Assembly (NCBI GenBank): GCA_041689205.1
Contig: JBDNGQ010000120.1
Location: 1 to 15,633 of the forward strand
DNA length: 15,633 bases
Direction of reading: 5' to 3'
Origin: JAVVEG01 sp041689205
GTDB lineage: Bacteria; Pseudomonadota; Gammaproteobacteria; Pseudomonadales; Pseudohongiellaceae
In this document: in pieces, positions 12,924-15,633 of the stretch
Layout: each line of letters starts with the position of its first letter
Position numbering within the stretch: position 1 is the stretch's first letter
The notes under the pieces: model-generated
Database searches by the model: none
Told to the model about the DNA's origin: nothing
What the model saw: only the letters and a program-made list of their open reading frames with translations
Program-made: the position numbers and the translations under genes

Positions 12924-14615
12924 GTGATGAAATTACGCATGACCTTGCTTGGAGTTTTGAGCTGCAGCTGGATGACTTCAGTTTACGGCCAGGTTCCCTG
13001 TGAACCCGCCGACCTGGTGTTGCATAACACCACTATCTACACGGCCAATGATGCCCAGTGGACAGCCGAGGCCGTTGCCATACTTGGCGACCGCATTATT
13101 TTTGTCGGCAGTAACGACGATGCTGCCCGTTATAGGTGCGGCACTGCCAACACGATTGATATGGCCGGCAAAACGGTATTTGCCGGCTTCACGGACAGTC
13201 ATCAGCATCTGGAAGGCGTGGGCCGACGCACGAAGACCCTGAGCTTGTTCGGCATCCCCACGCTTGCGCAGACGGTGCAGACTATTGCTGACTGGGCTGC
13301 GACTATCCCCGCGGGTGAGTGGGTGCAAGGGCGCGGCTGGATAGAACGGGAATGGACTGACGAGCAGCGCTTTCTGAACAAGCACGATGTCGATCCCTTT
13401 ACGGCCGACAAGCCCCTGTTCATGCCACGCGCCGATGGGGTTTCAGCCCTGGTCAATTCTAAGGCGATGGAGCTGGCCGGAGTGACTCGCGACACGCCCG
13501 ATCCCGAAGGCGGTCGCTTCGAGCGCGATCTGGACGGCACCCCTAACGGTTATGTGCTGGCCAATGCAATGAACGCATTCAGGGCGATTCTTCCCCCAGA
13601 AACCGATGCTTATCTGAAGGACAATCTTGAACGTGGCCTGCAATCCAATGCGGCGCTGGGCTGGACCCAGACTCAGGATGCCGGCATGTCTTACCGGTTG
13701 GTCGAACTGATGAAGCAGATTCATCGTGAAGGCAATATGGCACATCGTGTCTATGCCGCAGTGCCGGTAGATGAGGCATGGACCATGATCGCGCGCGGGC
13801 GTGAGCGCACGTCTGATGACATGTTCGATGTGCGCGCCATCAAGGTGTTCATCGATGGCACGCTGGGTTCGCGCGGTGCGGCATTGATCGACAACTACTC
13901 CGATGCCGATCACAACGGATTCATGAATCGCACCACCAGGGAAGAGCTGGTCCCGATACTGCATGAGGCACTGCGCAAGGGCATTCAGATTGAAACCCAT
14001 GTGATCGGTGACCGGGCGGTGCGCACACTGCTGGACTGGTACGCCGAAGCTTACGCCGCTGTACCGAGAACTGAATGGGCCAGCACCGATCTGCGCTGGC
14101 GGATGGAACACGCTCAGATCATTCCTCCGGTTGATCAGCAGCGCTTCGTCGAGCTGGGCGTGTTGCCATCGATGCAACCAAGCCACGGCATCGGAGACCT
14201 GAATTTCGCGCCTGACCGACTGGGTACAGATCGCCTTGCCTATGCCTACCCCTGGCAGCAACTCATTGATCGTGGGCTGATGATACTGGCGGGCTCTGAT
14301 GCGCCAGTGGAAGAGGGCGATCCCCGCATAGAATTCTACGCGGCTGTGGCGCGTAAACGACTTGATGGCACTTCGGGTCCCGGCTGGCATCCGGAGCTGG
14401 CGGTGTCCCGGCAGAGCGCACTGAAGATGCTGACTATCTGGCCTGCCTACGGCGCCTTCCAGGAAAGCCTGCGCGGCTCGATCGAAGTCGGCAAGTACGC
14501 AGACTTCACCGTGTTCGACAGTGACCTGATGACGATTCCGGAAGCGGAAATTCTGAACAGCGAAAACGTCATGACCATCGTGGGCGGACGTATCACTTAT
14601 CAGTCGGAACCGTGA
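12924..14615 (+). CDS. Exported amidohydrolase, YtcJ-like (amidohydrolase family 3)
   Basis: This 563-residue metal-dependent hydrolase has a signal peptide (about 1-22, ending VYG-QVP). Its metal ligands are in the usual order: H93 and H95 in DSHQH, the probable carboxylated lysine K307 in IKVFIDGTLGSR, H359 in ETHVIGD, H396 in MEHAQ and D459 in GSDAPVE. The C-terminus (about 500-560) returns to the small beta domain with GSIEVGKYADFTVFD. Relatives act on N-formyl, N-acyl or other amide bonds, mostly uncharacterised, so the substrate is open. GAGGT lies eight bases before the GTG at 12924, and an ATG follows immediately at 12927; either may be used. A short G+C hairpin follows the stop. The next gene is 128 bases downstream on the same strand. 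Confidence 0.88.
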   Translation: MMKLRMTLLGVLSCSWMTSVYGQVPCEPADLVLHNTTIYTANDAQWTAEAVAILGDRIIFVGSNDDAARYRCGTANTIDMAGKTVFAGFTDSHQHLEGVGRRTKTLSLFGIPTLAQTVQTIADWAATIPAGEWVQGRGWIEREWTDEQRFLNKHDVDPFTADKPLFMPRADGVSALVNSKAMELAGVTRDTPDPEGGRFERDLDGTPNGYVLANAMNAFRAILPPETDAYLKDNLERGLQSNAALGWTQTQDAGMSYRLVELMKQIHREGNMAHRVYAAVPVDEAWTMIARGRERTSDDMFDVRAIKVFIDGTLGSRGAALIDNYSDADHNGFMNRTTREELVPILHEALRKGIQIETHVIGDRAVRTLLDWYAEAYAAVPRTEWASTDLRWRMEHAQIIPPVDQQRFVELGVLPSMQPSHGIGDLNFAPDRLGTDRLAYAYPWQQLIDRGLMILAGSDAPVEEGDPRIEFYAAVARKRLDGTSGPGWHPELAVSRQSALKMLTIWPAYGAFQESLRGSIEVGKYADFTVFDSDLMTIPEAEILNSENVMTIVGGRITYQSEP

Positions 14616-14618
14616 TTT

Positions 14619-14632
14619 GCCTGTGAGCAGGC
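14619..14632 (+). terminator. Short hairpin after the amidohydrolase gene
   Basis: GCCTG-tgag-CAGGC forms a five-base-pair stem with a tetraloop four bases after the stop. There is no T-run behind it, so it is at best a weak terminator or pause site. Confidence 0.25.
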
Positions 14633-14743
14633 GATTAACGTATGTGCCACTGCACGGTGGTTATTTTGCAGCTGCCGATGATTGCACAGAGAGTATTTAG
14701 CAGTTTCAGGCAGCTACTGACGCATTAGCAGAGGCAAGCGGAA

Positions 14744-15529
14744 ATGAATTCAGCAGGTATATTTCGGATGGGATCGGTGTTGGTGCTGGCCGTGCTGATA
14801 GCGGCCTGCGGTGGCTCTTCCAATGACATCACGGCTGGAGCTGACGCAGATGAAATGCCGGAAGCTTTCAGCTCCATTGCCGAGCTCGACAGCAGCATCG
14901 AGCTGGATATTCGTTATTACGGTGCAAACAATTTTCTGGGTCGGCCGGTGACCGGTTATGAGGCCCCCGCCTGCATTCTTAGCACACCGGCCGCCAGGGC
15001 CTTGTTGGATGTGCAGCGTAATGCTCTGGCATCAGGTCTGTCTCTGAAGATTTATGATTGCTACAGACCTCAGCGTGCAGTTAATGATTTTGTCCGCTGG
15101 GCAGCAGATCCTGCGGATGAGCTGATGAAAGCATCCATGTATCCTGATGTGGGCAAAGATGAGCTGTTCTCACGTGGCTATATCGCCGAACGCTCCGGGC
15201 ACAGCAGGGGCAGCACCATTGATCTGACACTGGTGCCATCGGGCACCCGCCAACCCGAGTTGGACCCGTTTGCACCCTGGGACTGCCGCGGTGACGAACC
15301 CGCACGTTTCCCCGATAACAGCATCGACATGGGTAGCAGTTACGATTGTTTCGACGAGCTGTCACACACTGAAAATCCACGGATCAGTCCGGAAGCCATG
15401 AGCAACCGCTTTTTGCTGCGCAATTTGATGGAGGCAGCCGGGTTTCAGAACTATATCAATGAGTGGTGGCACTATACTTTGCGCGATGAACCCTATACCG
15501 ATCAGTTTTTCGATTTTCCAGTCCGATAG
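14744..15529 (+). CDS. Lipoprotein D-Ala-D-Ala dipeptidase (VanX/DdpX-type, peptidase M15D)
   Basis: This zinc peptidase cleaves D-alanyl-D-alanine or similar dipeptides. It is 261 residues long with a lipobox LIAAC ending at C22, so the mature protein should be lipid-anchored in the envelope. Active-site residues match VanX in kind and spacing: zinc ligands H153 and D160 in SGHSRGSTIDL, H243 in EWWH with catalytic E240, and substrate-binding R108 in YRP. Other marks are LDIRYYGANNFLG (54-66) and DMGSSYDCFDELSH (195-208). Four further cysteines (77, 106, 181, 202) could form two disulfides, fitting an exported protein. A periplasmic role suggests recycling or scavenging of peptidoglycan dipeptides rather than vancomycin resistance, since no vanH/vanA is present. 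GAGG is nine bases before the ATG; a second in-frame ATG at 14768 also keeps the lipobox. Confidence 0.9.
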   Translation: MNSAGIFRMGSVLVLAVLIAACGGSSNDITAGADADEMPEAFSSIAELDSSIELDIRYYGANNFLGRPVTGYEAPACILSTPAARALLDVQRNALASGLSLKIYDCYRPQRAVNDFVRWAADPADELMKASMYPDVGKDELFSRGYIAERSGHSRGSTIDLTLVPSGTRQPELDPFAPWDCRGDEPARFPDNSIDMGSSYDCFDELSHTENPRISPEAMSNRFLLRNLMEAAGFQNYINEWWHYTLRDEPYTDQFFDFPVR

Positions 15530-15591
15530 GGCGGTACAGATACCCGCAATCCATCGTTTCAGCAAGTTCACCGTTGGATAATGTCATCGGT

Positions 15592-15633
15592 ATGGTGACT
15601 ATTCTCGATCCAATTGATGCACTGCGCTACGAA
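15592..15633 (+). CDS. Possible start of a further gene, cut by the window edge
   Basis: An ATG at 15592 opens a frame reading MVTILDPIDALRYE to the window end. The composition looks like a protein N-terminus, but there is no strong ribosome binding site and only 14 codons are visible. An alternative ATG at 15581 stops after five codons. No family can be given. Confidence 0.3.
   Translation, partial: MVTILDPIDALRYE

Noticed and set aside
13443..14390. 315-codon open frame on the minus strand
   Set aside because: It lies wholly opposite the amidohydrolase gene, which has every catalytic residue. It is a shadow frame from codon bias.

Overview
The window looks like a chromosomal stretch from a Gram-negative proteobacterium, most likely an aquatic gammaproteobacterium. 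The grounds are a lipoprotein signal peptide, several exported hydrolases, a CnrYXH-like ECF sigma module and mid-range GC. The species assignment is inference. No rRNA, tRNA, CRISPR array or intact transposase was seen.

Left part (1-4600). The 3' end of a PAS-type sensor histidine kinase is followed by an exported type I sulfatase and, 20 bases later, a haloalkane dehalogenase of the DhlA-like (HLD-I) type. Converging on these from the minus strand are a 24-codon membrane peptide and a gene that looks at first like an ordinary short-chain dehydrogenase. It carries instead the two signatures of halohydrin dehalogenases, T-x4-F-x-G and S-x12-Y-x3-R. A sulfatase, a haloalkane dehalogenase and a halohydrin dehalogenase together suggest breakdown of halogenated, possibly sulfated, organic compounds. 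This is the most notable content of the window.

Scarred part (4575-7173). A GT-C-like polytopic membrane protein with an unconvincing start codon is followed by a fused fossil: the first ~64 residues of an AMP-forming ligase joined to a ~17-residue scrap of an acyl carrier protein. Next comes a ~178-bp fold-back MITE-like element with 27-bp terminal inverted repeats, then the orphaned 3' end of another gene. A third, solitary copy of the MITE end lies just upstream of the halohydrin dehalogenase start. The region has clearly been rearranged and partly deleted.

Middle part (7174-9409). An exported EF-hand protein is followed by a tightly packed set with overlapping stops and starts: an ECF sigma factor, a single-span membrane protein that is probably its anti-sigma factor, and a periplasmic helical-hairpin protein resembling heavy-metal sensors (CnrX/CpxP-like). 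This is probably an envelope stress or metal response unit.

Right part (9453-15633). Gamma-glutamyltransferase (minus strand) has short tandem repeats at both ends. It is followed by a minus-strand pair of small membrane proteins (a bacterial PH-domain protein and a 66-residue two-span protein) and a SAM methyltransferase. A palindrome-bearing divergent region leads to an exported YtcJ-like amidohydrolase and a lipoprotein VanX-type D-Ala-D-Ala dipeptidase. The last bases may start one further gene. Ggt, the amidohydrolase and the dipeptidase point to scavenging of peptides and other amides outside the cytoplasm.
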